Below, one piece after another: positions 31,319-41,553 of a stretch of DNA of 46,455 bases (positions are counted from its first letter, which is position 1; every line of letters starts with the position of its first letter). The stretch is from Chara braunii. Taxonomy: Eukaryota > Streptophyta > Charophyceae > Charales > Characeae. The DNA lies in assembly GCA_003427395.1 (NCBI GenBank), contig BFEA01000381.1, forward strand, positions 174,893 through 221,347. The letters run 5' to 3'. The notes beneath the pieces were generated by a model. It searched no databases, was not told the origin of the DNA, and saw only the letters and a list, made by a program, of their open reading frames with translations. The translations under genes were made by a program, and so were the position numbers.

Positions 31319-32122
31319 GTCCTTCCCAAGGGCCGGGTCTACCGGATGTCTCCTGCTGAACTTGAAGAGCTCAGGAAACAATTAGAGACCCTGACCAGCA
31401 AGGGCTGGATCAGGCCCATCACATCTGAGTTTGGGGCACCAGTCCTCTTTGTTCCAAAGGGGAATGGTGAGTTCAGGATGTGTGTGGACTATCGTGGTCT
31501 AAACAAAATCACGAGGAAGTCTGCAGAGCCTCTTCCTCGTATTGATGACCTGTTGGATATGGTGCAGGGTTGTACTATTTTCAGCAAGATCAACCTCAAA
31601 TCTGGCTACCACCAAATTGAGATGGCTGAAGGCGATGTCCACAAAACAACCTTCAAAACCAGGTATGGGACTTACGAGTACCTGGTTATGCCATTCGGTC
31701 TTTGCAATGCGCCAGGCACCTTCCAAACGGAGATGCACCGCATACTGAGGCCTTACCTGGACAAGTTCGTAGTTGTCTACCTTGATGATATCTTGGTATT
31801 CAGCCGTTCTGTCCAGGAGCATGCGCAACATCTGGCTCTGGTCCTCCAGGCCTTGCGTGCTAACCAGTATAAGATCAACAGAGAGAAGTCCTCCTTTGGG
31901 GTTCCCTCTGTAATCTTTCTGGGGTATGTGATTTCTGGAGAGGGGTTGGCTCCTGAGGCAACGAAAGTTGCTGCAGTTCAGGACTGGCCGCGGCCTGCTA
32001 ACATTCGGGATGTCCGGTCATTCTTCGGGCTTGCATCCTACTATAGGAAGTTCATCAAGAACTTCTCAGCGATTGCAGCTCCCCTGACCGATCTTACAAA
32101 GAAAGACACTTCCTTTCTCTAG
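31319..32122 (+). pseudogene. E2 reverse transcriptase, catalytic Asp to Asn
   Basis: Continues the pol frame after TAG: GRVYRMSPAELEEL, then FRMCVDYRGLNKITRK, then [15 protein letters not shown]. Motif A normally has Asp ([11 protein letters not shown], as in E1); here the codon at 31592-31594 is AAC, Asn. VVYLDDILVFS (about 31775) is intact. TAG at 32120-32122 lies where Trp (TGG) fits. Loss of one of the three catalytic Asp residues would inactivate polymerisation on its own. The change is G to A in an ATCGAC context, that is at a CpG. Confidence 0.9.
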
Positions 32123-34111
32123 ACGTCAGAATGTCAGGAGGCCTTTACACGTCTCAAGGAGGCTTTGATTCGTGCCCCTGTCCTAAAGCTACCTGACCCT
32201 ACCTTGCCTTTTGTACTGACTACTGATGCTAGCCAGTATGGTGTAGGGGCGGTACTTCAGCAGGATGATGGGAATGGTCTGCAGCCCATTGAGTATATGA
32301 GCAAGAAGATCAAGACCAAGAAGTTGCATGACTCTACCTATGAGAAGGAGCTCTATGCTCTTGTGTCAGCGCTCAAGCATTGGAAACACTTTCTCCTGGG
32401 CAAGCACTTCAAGATCTTTTCAGATCACTCCACCCTTCAGTGGATGAAGTCCCAAGGAGAGCTGAATGACAAGCTTGCTCGCTATATCCAGTTCATTGAC
32501 ATGTTTGACTTTGAACTGAGACACAAGAAGGGCTGCTACAATAGAGTCGCAGATGCCCTTTCTCGTAGGCCTCACGCTTTCTTTCTGACCTCCTTCACTC
32601 ACTCATTTGGAGAGAGGACACGTCAGACCATTGCCCAGCTGCTGCCCCAGGATGAGATCTTTGGGCCTATTGTGAGGAATCTCCAAGACGATCCTGCCTC
32701 CGAATCGGGATATTCCCTGGTCTCAGGCCTGCTGTATACATGCAGCAGAGGTGAGGAGCACCTGTGCATTCCCCAGGACCGCAAGCTGAGGACACTTCTG
32801 CTCTCAGAGTGTCATGACGCTCGTGGTCACTTTGGTGCCCTCAAATCTTATGCAGCCCTGTCGCAACGCTTCTTCTGGAAGGAGATGAGGAGTGACATGC
32901 TGCACTATGTGGAAACCTGTGAGTTGTGCCAAAGGAACAAGGTGGTACGGCGACCTCCCCTTGGCTTACTCAAATCCCTACCTATCCCTGATGCTCCTGC
33001 AGAGTCAGTTTCTATTGATTTCACTGACTTGGGTAGGACTACACCACGAGGTATGCGTCCGGTCATGGTATGTGTGGATCGGTTTTCCAAATATGCAGAG
33101 TTTATCCCCTTACCAGCTGAGGCTCGTGTGTCTGCCGTCCAGGCGGCTTTTGCTGACAGGTGGGTTACCCATCATGGACCACCCACCTCCATTGTAAGTG
33201 ACAGAGATCCCCGTTTTTGCAGCAATGAATGGCAATCCTACTGCAGGGATTATCTTCATTCGAGATTGGACATGACATCTGGCCGTCATCCTGAAGCCAA
33301 TGGTCACGCTGAAGTGATGAAACAGATTCTGTTCCAATTGCTGCGTCCTGTGATCAGTCCGGATCAGCAGGACTGGGATCTCCATCTGAGTCGTGCACAA
33401 CTTGTGTATAACACGTCTGTACACTCCTCGGCTAGTTTCAAACCCTACCGGTTGCACTGGGGTCGTGAACCACGGCAACCTCTCGATGATATCATCGACA
33501 AGGCCACCCCTACGTTGACACCTGGAACTGCAGAGTTCACCAGGCGTTACCATATGGACATAGCGCGTCCCCGTGCTAACCTGTTGAAAGCCCAAAAGGC
33601 TATGATCCAACAGGCTAATAAGCACAGGCGTCCTTCTACGATTCGCACAGGTGACTGGGTGTGGGTACTCAGTTCTGAGTTGTCACAAGAGGAGGACATT
33701 TCGCCTAAGCTGCTGCCACGATACATGGGTCCATGGCAGGTCTTAGATACAGTGGGAGCTGATCCGTTTGGACCGTCCTATAATATGGGCGTCCCTCTGC
33801 ATCTACAAACCTACCCTGTCTTCCATGCATCTAAGTTGTTGCCATTTACGTCAGCTGATGCATTTCCAGACAGGCCTCCTCAATTCGGTCCCCCTATCCC
33901 TGGCAAAGGGTATGAGGTCGAATCTGTGGAGGATGAGTCAGGGACAGGTCCAGATAAGGAGTATCTTGTGAAGCTTTTATACCAGCCACACACTGAACAT
34001 CGCTGGTTTACTCGCAAGGAACTCCTGAAGACAGTTAAGTCTGTCATCCTCATATATGAGGCAGCACAGAAGGGGGTATCCCTTCGGCGCTCTGCACGCC
34101 TACGCCCCTAG
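32123..34111 (+). pseudogene. E2 RNase H and integrase with chromodomain-like tail (intact stretch of pol)
   Basis: The longest clean frame in the window for a known domain (648 codons from 32165). RNase H: TTDASQYGVGAVLQQDDGNG (32219), KELYALVSALKHW, SDHSTLQW (32430) and VADALSR (32544). Integrase: zinc domain with HDARGHFG and CELCQRNK (about 32814-32940), core SIDFTDLG (33012), VSDRDPRFCS (33198) and EANGHAEVMKQIL (33294), the D,D-35-E triad. The C-terminal part has YPVFHASKLLPF (33813) and a chromodomain-like end with EYLVKLLYQPHTEHRWFTRK, stopping at TAG 34109-34111. All catalytic residues are present. It is listed as a pseudogene because it is cut off from RT by TAG at 32120. Confidence 0.9.
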
Positions 34112-34144
34112 CTCGGAGGTCCTCGCTCCGGGGGAGGGTAGGTC
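34112..34144 (+). other. E2 polypurine tract region
   Basis: GGGGGAGGGTAGGTC lies directly before the 3' LTR start TGCAATGAC at 34145; plus-strand primer. Confidence 0.75.
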
Positions 34145-35322
34145 TGCAATGACTTGCTGTTTTCTGAGTGCCTGTAGCCTCTCTCTGTCGAGGCTGTACT
34201 ATAGGTAGGACAGATTCGTAATTTTTTGTTTGGCTAAGGGCTAACCGAGAGACCTACCTGTGAGGGAAATTCTTGAGGGACATATCTGCAAATCCGGGAA
34301 AAATACAGGCCCAGTACTAACTCGATTCCCCACAGCTACCCTAACTGCGGATAGCAGGCTCGGGCTACCCCTAGATAGACAGGCCCTATGGGCCTATTCT
34401 GAATAGACGGTCCTATAGCCTATAGCCGGGTCCGGTAGAGGCCGAGAGGCCGAAACAGATACGGTACCGGTCGGTCAGTCAGTCCGGTCTAGGTCGGTGT
34501 AGGCTAGAAGTAGGATGGGCACATCGGTTCAGGGCTTTTGGCAGTTGGTACCGTGTACATTGCTGCTGTGCTACGCGTGAACCGGAAGTGGTGACGGCTC
34601 AGCGTGGAGGAAGACGGGCATAGCCAGGCCTTCAGAGTGCAGGCCATAGCTGGGACCTGCGCTGTACTCTGCCAGCACGCAGGGGCTGACAGAGGTCTGG
34701 GTTATCGAGGTCTGCTGGAGGCGAGAGAGATTGGTGCCCTGCTGGACCCTCCTCCGGAGTGGGGTCCCAGAGGGTTTGCGCTGCAGCCGTAGCTGCAGCT
34801 TCTTCATCTCAGAGATCATCTTGTCAGGGTTTGGTGGCGCTGCTGCAGGCTTCCACCCGGGAAGCCTTCCGACACCTCGTCATCATCAGATACTGTGGTG
34901 CTGGTCTTCTTCTTCATCCTCTGTGTAGCGCTTGGCCTCAGAGGCCTGTTTCAGGGTGGCGCTGCCCCCAGGAGTCTGTATTTGGGTGGCGCTTGATGTT
35001 TCAGGGCTCAGGGGGTGTTCCGGGGGTTAANCAGGGTTGGAGAGTGAAGCGCNGCTCAATTCTGAGCANCGCACTGTANTTCTGAAGTGATCCTGACATT
35101 TCGAGACTCTGAGTTTAATAAACAGTGTGTAACTGTGTTTGGACTATCATCGTTTCATTGTTTCCTGGATGTGATCTGCTCGGCNTTTCTCTATGACTGG
35201 TTGTGAGGATTGANTGGAGTGAATTGCACTTTCAGTGTACCCTGTCATATCGCATGGGCAAGTTTTCCGCTGTGTTTATCTCTCCCTGTGCGGTGTGATA
35301 CTCCTATCCTCTCCCCTTCCTT
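34145..35322 (+). repeat. E2 3' LTR, cut by the gap
   Basis: Matches 26129-27282. It has a 43-bp block at 34545-34587 where the 5' LTR has 15 unrelated bases. Six isolated N calls (35031, 35053, 35069, 35080, 35185, 35214) show mixed read support. Confidence 0.94.
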
Positions 35323-36054
35323 NNNNNNNNNNNNNNNNNNNNNNNNNNNNNNNNNNNNNNNNNNNNNNNNNNNNNNNNNNNNNNNNNNNNNNNNNNNNNN
35401 NNNNNNNNNNNNNNNNNNNNNNNNNNNNNNNNNNNNNNNNNNNNNNNNNNNNNNNNNNNNNNNNNNNNNNNNNNNNNNNNNNNNNNNNNNNNNNNNNNNN
35501 NNNNNNNNNNNNNNNNNNNNNNNNNNNNNNNNNNNNNNNNNNNNNNNNNNNNNNNNNNNNNNNNNNNNNNNNNNNNNNNNNNNNNNNNNNNNNNNNNNNN
35601 NNNNNNNNNNNNNNNNNNNNNNNNNNNNNNNNNNNNNNNNNNNNNNNNNNNNNNNNNNNNNNNNNNNNNNNNNNNNNNNNNNNNNNNNNNNNNNNNNNNN
35701 NNNNNNNNNNNNNNNNNNNNNNNNNNNNNNNNNNNNNNNNNNNNNNNNNNNNNNNNNNNNNNNNNNNNNNNNNNNNNNNNNNNNNNNNNNNNNNNNNNNN
35801 NNNNNNNNNNNNNNNNNNNNNNNNNNNNNNNNNNNNNNNNNNNNNNNNNNNNNNNNNNNNNNNNNNNNNNNNNNNNNNNNNNNNNNNNNNNNNNNNNNNN
35901 NNNNNNNNNNNNNNNNNNNNNNNNNNNNNNNNNNNNNNNNNNNNNNNNNNNNNNNNNNNNNNNNNNNNNNNNNNNNNNNNNNNNNNNNNNNNNNNNNNNN
36001 NNNNNNNNNNNNNNNNNNNNNNNNNNNNNNNNNNNNNNNNNNNNNNNNNNNNNN
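35323..36054. other. assembly gap (732 N)
   Basis: Unresolved run of N. The last 40-80 bp of the E2 3' LTR and the E2 right flank should be here. Confidence 0.99.

Positions 36055-36127
<73 letters not shown>
36055..36127. repeat. (CT)n microsatellite
   Basis: CT dinucleotides from the gap edge to 36127; this tract probably caused the gap. Confidence 0.97.
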
Positions 36128-36134
<7 letters not shown>

Positions 36135-36779
36135 AAGGACGAAGAAGAAGTGGAAGAAGGAGGATATCGAGGGCAGGAAGAATGTTGACCTCTCCACTGC
36201 TTCACCTGCAGGTAACTGCAGCCATGTACTGATGAGCTGGTGTGTCCCTCTATGCTGCAGGTCGCTGGCGAAGGGACCAGCTATGGCGCCCAGGTAAGCT
36301 GCCCACTACTCGCAGGTATGGCAACCGCCTCTTCCTAACCTCTCCTAACTGCCACGCCTCTACCTCTAGCTATAGCGCAGTGCTGAAAGTCGCGCGATGC
36401 TCCAGCAGCATGTCGCTCAAGGAGTGGAACTCCTGTCTGGACAGGAACTGGACTGGCCCAGCTAGATATAGCGCTGGGCCTGGCTGCAATGCCCACGGCT
36501 GCAATCTGGGCCATCGAATCTGAAGTCAAATCGGTGGCCCAGATTGCTGGCCCAAGTCCTGCTCCTGAAAACGGCCTTCCTGGGTCCCTACCGGACGCCC
36601 AGGCTCGCCTCCTGATGCAGCAGGAGAAGTCCACTACCGGACGACTCTGAACCTGGCCTAGAAACGGCCCAGTCACGAACCTCGCCTCTCAGAGGCCCCA
36701 AACATGGTCCTGGTCTGAACAGACACTGCTCTGTTCGGACACACTGCGAAGTCCAAAACAGCGCCCTGAAACAGACAAA
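36128..36779. other. unassigned DNA, probable element debris
   Basis: No domain found on either strand. It contains GCTATGGC- and GCTATAGC-type motifs (36277, 36369) seen in LTRs elsewhere and a CAGGTAAG donor-like site at 36289. Confidence 0.45.
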
Positions 36780-37056
36780 AAGTCAGCGAAATAATAAATA
36801 AATAAATCCTGAGTAAAGAAAAGAACATGGATGGTACAGGAAGCGTGCCTAGCCCACCAGGATGGCCATGGGCCTCCAGGCTACACGTCTTGCGCGAAAA
36901 TGGGTGCACGGCCTGGGGGCCCCCAACAACTGGCGAGAAGTAAATAAATGCTGACTAAGGAAAAGAACCTGGATGGCACAGCAAACATGGTCGTGGGCCT
37001 CCAAGTCGTGTGCGAAAATGGGCGCATGGTCTGGCGGTCCCCAACAACCGTCGAGT
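36780..37056 (+). repeat. tandem repeat, two diverged units (about 160 and 115 bp)
   Basis: Both units run in order: TAAATAAAT, CTGAGTAAAGAAAAGAAC-like, TGGATGG, GGGCCTCCA, GCGAAAATGGG, then CCCCAACAACYG. The first carries an extra insert of about 40 bp. Non-coding. Confidence 0.8.
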
Positions 37057-37169
37057 CCCCCAAAACAGGGCCCATGTGGCGGGCTCAGCATGCAACAGTT
37101 CAGGTCACTTCACAAACGCTGACCTTGGATTCCCCTCCAAGGACCCACCTGATAGGTCCATCATGAGTA

Positions 37170-37974
37170 GTTTTTAACCTGTTATGTGTTTCAGTATCAC
37201 CGGCTAGGGAAGAACATTGGTTACCCCTTACCGGATCACTTCCCACACTTGTGTATGCATCCTAGACTATCCAAGACCTACCCAACCTAGAGATACCTAA
37301 TAAGCACCCGATCAGCAATCATCCACAAGCATTGTATCCCGGCAACCACACATCCATGGGCATCCATAGGTCGCACGAGTAACTCACCTGAGTCAACTGA
37401 CTCACTCTTGAGGTAGGTACTCTCTCCCACTCCTCATGCCATACCTGCATTGTGTCCCTTCTCCCTTAGTGGGACTGTCCTAAAACCTGAAGTGCATTAA
37501 AACTAGTCGGTCGTTGCACGTCAATTCCACTGGCCAATGGCCATGAAGATGATAGAAGTCAATTAGTAAACCACCTTCAGTAGCCTGAATGCAATTGGAG
37601 CTTCTCTCCTCGCCAACTGACGAAGACACCCGAAGGTTCTCCTTCCGCAAGAGTGCCTCACAGCCTTCTTAATTTCACCTCCTCACTTCAACACACTTTT
37701 TCCCTTATCTCGCCAACCCTAAGCCTCAATTCAACACTAATCCGAGGTACCATACATCCCCGCACCTCTCGGAATTAGGATAGAGCAGTATGAAAGTCAC
37801 TTGCCACCCCAATACTCATTCCCAGCCCTAATCCAAGGTACAAACTTCCCAACTCCTCTCGGAATTAGGACCAGAGTAGTAGAAAAGCAATCCACTACCC
37901 TAATCCGAGATGAAGCTGCACTAACCATCTCATGATTAGAACTAGGGTGGCTCCTATCCAGCAAGTAAGGTCTA
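37170..37974 (-). other. leader of minus-strand LTR element E5
   Basis: Read on the minus strand, the part next to the PBS has TTACTTGCTG and three degenerate repeats of an ATTAGG-rich unit (37730-37960; CTAATCC then CTCTCGGAATTAGG on the plus strand). This resembles the E1 leader. No gag follows before the gap, so the coding part is missing or lies elsewhere. Confidence 0.6.
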
Positions 37975-37986
37975 GCTTTGATACCA
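37975..37986 (-). other. minus-strand primer binding site (E5)
   Basis: The minus strand reads TGGTATCAAAGC, one change from the iMet PBS, two bases from the LTR end. It fixes the element orientation as minus. Confidence 0.85.
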
Positions 37987-37988
37987 AT

Positions 37989-39359
37989 TGTTAAACAGCA
38001 ATTTCGTCAAAACGGACATCTTTGGTTTTTTGAACGAAATTGAAAACTCGTAAATTGGCCCGATTTAGGTCGATATTTTCAGCTCCTAGGGGTAGGGAAG
38101 GGTACGGCGTTCTGAAAACGCCCCACCCCCTGGACTCTAGCCAAGTCCAGATACATGAAGGTCAACCATAGCCAAGGGTCGGTTCCTCTCAGTCTCCCTC
38201 CTCCTCACCTCCTACTCCTACTTCCCTTCTCCTTCCTCTGGCATGTGGTGCTTTACCCTCTGCCACCATAACCAGGAGTGCGCCCTACTACTACTCTATA
38301 CCCAAGGAGGTCTTCTACCTTGCCCTCCAGCTTCACAGTTCCGACATTTCGCCCAACTTCCCCTTTCGGGCTGAGCAGCAGCATGACTGCCAGGTAAGAT
38401 ACCCGCGCCGGGCATTCTGGCCGAATGATATCCTCTCCTACTGCGGCCTCTTAGCTTCACTTAGGCACTGTGTCTACTGCTGCCTCTCCGGGGTACTTAG
38501 TCTAGGCCTATTGGGAGCTCCTTTCTTTTGGCGGGAACATTATTGCAGCCTGCAAGTCTACCTCAGGAACTGAATCTAGCCTACTGGATACCGTCAGATC
38601 CTTCCTTTTGGCGAGAACATGATTGCACCCTGCAAGTCTACCTCAGGAACTGAATCTAGCCTACTGGATACCTAGATTTGGGCCTGACTACTCGTGACCT
38701 TTTGTAAGCTACCGGGCCTACCAGAACTTTGCTGGGCCTGAGTGAGCTACTGGAACATCCTTGCCGGGTACTACCCACCCTCTGCTTGCTCCCTGTTCGT
38801 CCCGGCCTCTATCAGTAGTCCATCCCAGTTTCAGTCTTGTCCCTGTGGTTTCCTTACTCCTACTCCACCCCTCCCGGGAACACAGAAAACACAGAGCAAC
38901 TAAGCAGTTTGTACTCCACGTAGCATTCATAAGATGGGCTCATGGGGCTTGCACACATGCACAGACACAGCAAACTTCACAGAACACACACAAATCTCAG
39001 CAAATCAGTCCAGCATGCAGCAATACTCAGAAAACAACGGAAATTCCAGACTAATTCTGCGTGGGTTATTGCACCAAGAAAAAGGACAGCCATGACGTTT
39101 GTTCAGGAATGAGGGGTCCAAAATTTTGGATTCTATGTCCCCTATCCCCCAATTGAACATGCCAAAATCCCAACAATTACTACAACTGCGCCACATTCTT
39201 TCCATTCTGGTGCAGCCCTTTAGTAAGCACTCTTGACAACTCGACGGTGAGGAGTCAGCTATAACGACTACCCCATTCGAGGCCACAGCGACGAGTTATA
39301 CGCCAACCAAGACAAGACAGGTGTCCCTCTCTACGTTGTATTGGACCAGAGTCACAACA
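37989..39359 (-). repeat. probable E5 5' LTR on the minus strand
   Basis: The inner end is firm: the minus strand ends GCTGTTTAACA beside the PBS. The outer end is proposed at 39359, where the minus strand reads TGTTGTGACTC, similar to the TGYAATGAC starts of E1, E2 and E4. That gives 1371 bp, close to the E1 LTR. No second LTR is in the window to confirm it. It includes an 80-bp tandem duplication. Confidence 0.55.
38521..38672 (-). repeat. 80-bp tandem duplication in the E5 LTR
   Basis: Units start at 38521 and 38601 (CTTYCTTTTGGCGRGAACAT) and share TGCAAGTCTACCTCAGGAAC and CTAGCCTACTGGATACC; only a few bases differ. Confidence 0.9.
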
Positions 39360-40063
39360 CCTGATCTCCAACTGCAGTCTATCGTTCAATAGACTAAAAT
39401 TACATTGCACCTACCTATAGCTATAGCCCGAGACAGTTTCTGAAACACAGATACGTCTTGGCCCACCCAACTCACCACCAGGTTTCAATATTCCCAAGAA
39501 TCTGTCTACAATCTAGGCCCATGTGAGTACTAAACTGCTAAGTTGTGCTATCCGATAACCGAGAGATTTGGGACATACATACTTACCATTGCCATCTTCA
39601 CCAAGCATGTCCACCATACCCGGCGCACTGGGCCAGCCAGTGTTCCAAGGAGGCGAGATCACGAAACATTCATCACCATCACCCGCTATCCACAAGACTT
39701 CACTGCTACCCGCCGACAAGAACCAAAAGATTGGCAACTGCACATCACATTGGGCAGGCTGAGTGGGGACCCATCTGACGGTAATGGAAGTTGGCATTCG
39801 TGGAATCGACATCTGGGGGAGGAGCAGAACCAGATACACTGTTGGATCCGTAGGTTGACAGGAGCGAGAGGGGGGGGGGGAGAGGCAGGGGGGAGGAAGG
39901 GAAGAGCTCGGTCCCAAGGAACATACCCAGAAAGAGGAACCAGGTAAACTCCATCTTTGCGAGCTTCATCTCTCATTCTTGTAAATGCCTCAGAGGCCGC
40001 CTTCCTCAGGTAAACCCTGCACTATACAGACACGCAGAACCTCGTCGTCAAGCACACTACACC
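39360..40063. other. unassigned DNA
   Basis: An open frame on each strand overlaps at about 39513-39947; neither shows a recognisable domain and a G-run (39870-39880) lies inside both. No repeat structure seen. It might include host exon or element debris. Confidence 0.4.
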
Positions 40064-40081
40064 TTTTTTTTTTTTTTTTTT
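40064..40081. repeat. poly(T), 18 bases
   Basis: An isolated T18 run. Read on the minus strand it could be the poly(A) tail of a retroposed sequence extending to the right, but no target duplication or gene body is recognised. Confidence 0.9.
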
Positions 40082-40211
40082 GTCAAGTCTGTCATCCAAA
40101 GAGAAGAGACAGCAGACAAATGGTAACTAATCGATATTAATATTCATATCAGACAACAGCTAAGAGTGTGCTCACAAAGCAATCAGCCATACGGTGATCG
40201 ATCCACCGCGA

Positions 40212-40317
40212 CCATCTTCTCCCAAATAGAACATACGCCGTATGGTCATTATATCTGCACTTGGGGCAACTTTCGATACAACGGTAATGACGGTATGTTC
40301 CATTCGGGGGAAGACGG
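40212..40317. mobile_element. palindromic MITE, copy B (106 bp)
   Basis: The left end is CCATCTTCTCCCAAATAGAA. The right end reverse complement is CCGTCTTCCCCCGAATGGAA. TA follows at 40318-40319 and GA (a changed TA) precedes it. Inner arms carry the GTCATTA block seen in copy C. The inner palindrome is more eroded than in copy C. Confidence 0.78.
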
Positions 40318-40568
40318 TAGTGTGATTCCAATTTCCCATTAATACCTCTCATCAAAAGGGAAGAACGCATCGAACTGAGCCGCATAATTGCCCATAACTT
40401 GAGTCATGACTGACCTCGTCCCAAATGAGGGCGGACCCTTTCAGGAGTCTTATCGTCTTCAACCACCAGTACTTCCTAAAATCGTGCCCGTATACAAGCC
40501 ACAATTTTAGGAAATGTACCGTTCGTGAATAGGTTTCACCCAGTGGACCCGACATTCGCAGACACAGA

Positions 40569-40800
40569 GATTCGATCCCTAGACCTGTGCCCAAACCCTG
40601 TACATTGACCCTGTGTGCTGAGTGAGATTCGATCCCTACAGTCTTCCCCCGAATACAACACACGGTCATTATAGCTGAATTTGGTCTAACTGTCAGTCCA
40701 AATTCCGCTATAATGACCGTGCGTTGTATACGGGGGAAGACTGTAGACCTACCCGGTACCCTGTACATAGGCCCAGCGATCTGTGTGAGACTCGATCCCC
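40569..40800 (+). repeat. 56-57-bp tandem repeat, second unit split by MITE copy C
   Basis: Units begin GATTCGATCCCTA at 40569 and 40626 and GACTCGATCCCCA at 40789. Each continues GACCT, then CCCTGTACAT, then TGTGTG. Subtracting the MITE and its TA copy, the second period is 56 bp. Confidence 0.82.
40639..40743. mobile_element. palindromic MITE, copy C (105 bp, best preserved)
   Basis: Arms start CAGTCTTCCCCCG and extend 46 bases with 3 mismatches; the loop is about 13 bases. TA duplications lie at 40637-40638 and 40744-40745. The neighbouring tandem unit shows the empty site CGATCCCTAGACC (TA at 40580-40581), which proves the insertion boundaries. No coding capacity. As RNA it would fold into a near-perfect hairpin. 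Confidence 0.93.
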
Positions 40801-40980
40801 AGGTCTGTAGATTAGGAGTTAGGTCTGTTACCATTAGGTTTAGGAAGGTCTGTTCTAGAAGTCTCTATCTGAGTCTACTGAGGCCTGGAGTCTGTCTGTA
40901 GGCTCTAGAAGGTCGTAGGTCCCTGTAGGCCAGTCCAGTCAGGAAGTACCAGGGGTAGGCCCTGGACCACGCTGTGGGTT

Positions 40981-41062
40981 CCACACGTTTTGGCCCAGAA
41001 GGCCGAACGTCTGGAAGCTTCCCTGGGCCACACGTTTTGGCCCAGGCCCACACGTTTTGAGG
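40981..41062 (+). promoter_or_regulatory. three CACACGTTTTG repeats upstream of the E3 TATA box
   Basis: CCACACGTTTTGGCCCAG at 40981, the same at about 41028, and CCACACGTTTTGAGG at about 41048. They end about 25 bp before the TATA box and contain the ACGT core bound by plant bZIP/bHLH factors; binding is inference. Confidence 0.55.
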
Positions 41063-41085
41063 GAGGCCGGGTACCTCCGAAGAGG

Positions 41086-41093
41086 TATAAATA
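41086..41093 (+). promoter_or_regulatory. TATA box of E3 LTR
   Basis: TATAAATA in GAGGTATAAATAAAGAGG, about 460 bp before the LTR end, a usual position for the U3/R border of such LTRs. Confidence 0.65.
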
Positions 41094-41200
41094 AAGAGGC
41101 AGCGTGCAGCCATTCATTCATTCGCCTGGGAGCCATGCGGAAGTGCTGCCTTGGTATCTTGTGCGTGGAGGTCTGTAGGTGCCCGGAGACAAAGTGGGCA

Positions 41201-41290
41201 GCGAGGAAGACAGCGGCCATAGCTGGGTAGTGAGGTAGACGACGGCAGCCATAGCTAGGAGGAGGAAGGCGACGGCGGCCATAGCCGCCC
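41201..41290 (+). repeat. 30-bp minisatellite with CCATAGC core
   Basis: Three units at 41201, 41232 and 41262, each GAGG..GACRGCGRCCATAGC-like. The third contains the perfect dyad GGCGGCCATAGCCGCC (41275-41290). Confidence 0.85.
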
Positions 41291-41553
41291 AGCTGCTAGT
41301 GTAGACAGAGTTTGCAGAGTGTGTGTGACTGTGTAGCGTGGACATTCAGGGTGATCCTCGTACGTGCATGCATGAGGGAGAGTGAGGCTGGTGGTTGAGA
41401 CAGTGTTCGGCGGCCATAACCGCAAGTTGTACAGTTGATTCAGACTGAGTTTAATACAAATTCATTGTTGTTTCTGAGTTGCAAGAGTTTGGTTTTCCAT
41501 CAGTTCTCATGTCTGCATGTTGTGAGCAAGTCTGAAGTCGAGTCTGATTGCAT

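Larger units (their letters stand above)
26129..35322 (+). mobile_element. Ty3/gypsy chromovirus element E2 (young LTRs, broken gag-pol)
   Basis: LTR 26129-27358, PBS 27361-27372, leader, gag 28876-30467, pol 30479-34111, polypurine tract, 3' LTR from 34145 running into the gap at 35323. The right terminus lies in the N run. The LTRs differ by only 14 single-base changes that I can count, all transitions, plus one replaced block. Yet gag and pol together carry five in-frame TAG codons and other lesions. Confidence 0.93.
40870..41552 (+). repeat. E3 5' LTR, 3' part (start not determined)
   Basis: The end is fixed by GATTGCA one base before a PBS. A TATA box lies at 41086. Upstream are three CACACGTTTTG copies and downstream a 30-bp minisatellite. 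No second copy of this LTR is in the window, so the left edge is a guess. Confidence 0.6.

Noticed and set aside
35210-36232. Open frames of about 300 codons across the second gap
   Set aside because: Mostly N; open only because N codons are not stops. The same applies to frames over 14086-14361.
39513-39947. Overlapping 134-codon frames on opposite strands
   Set aside because: No domain, and mutual shadowing; the minus frame looks mildly protein-like but cannot be supported.
40064-40385. Poly(T) plus 78-codon minus frame as a retroposed gene
   Set aside because: The frame runs through MITE copy B and no target duplication or homology is visible.
40569-40800. GATTCGATCCC resembles a tRNA B box
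   Set aside because: No A box at the right distance, no cloverleaf, and it is part of a 57-bp tandem repeat.
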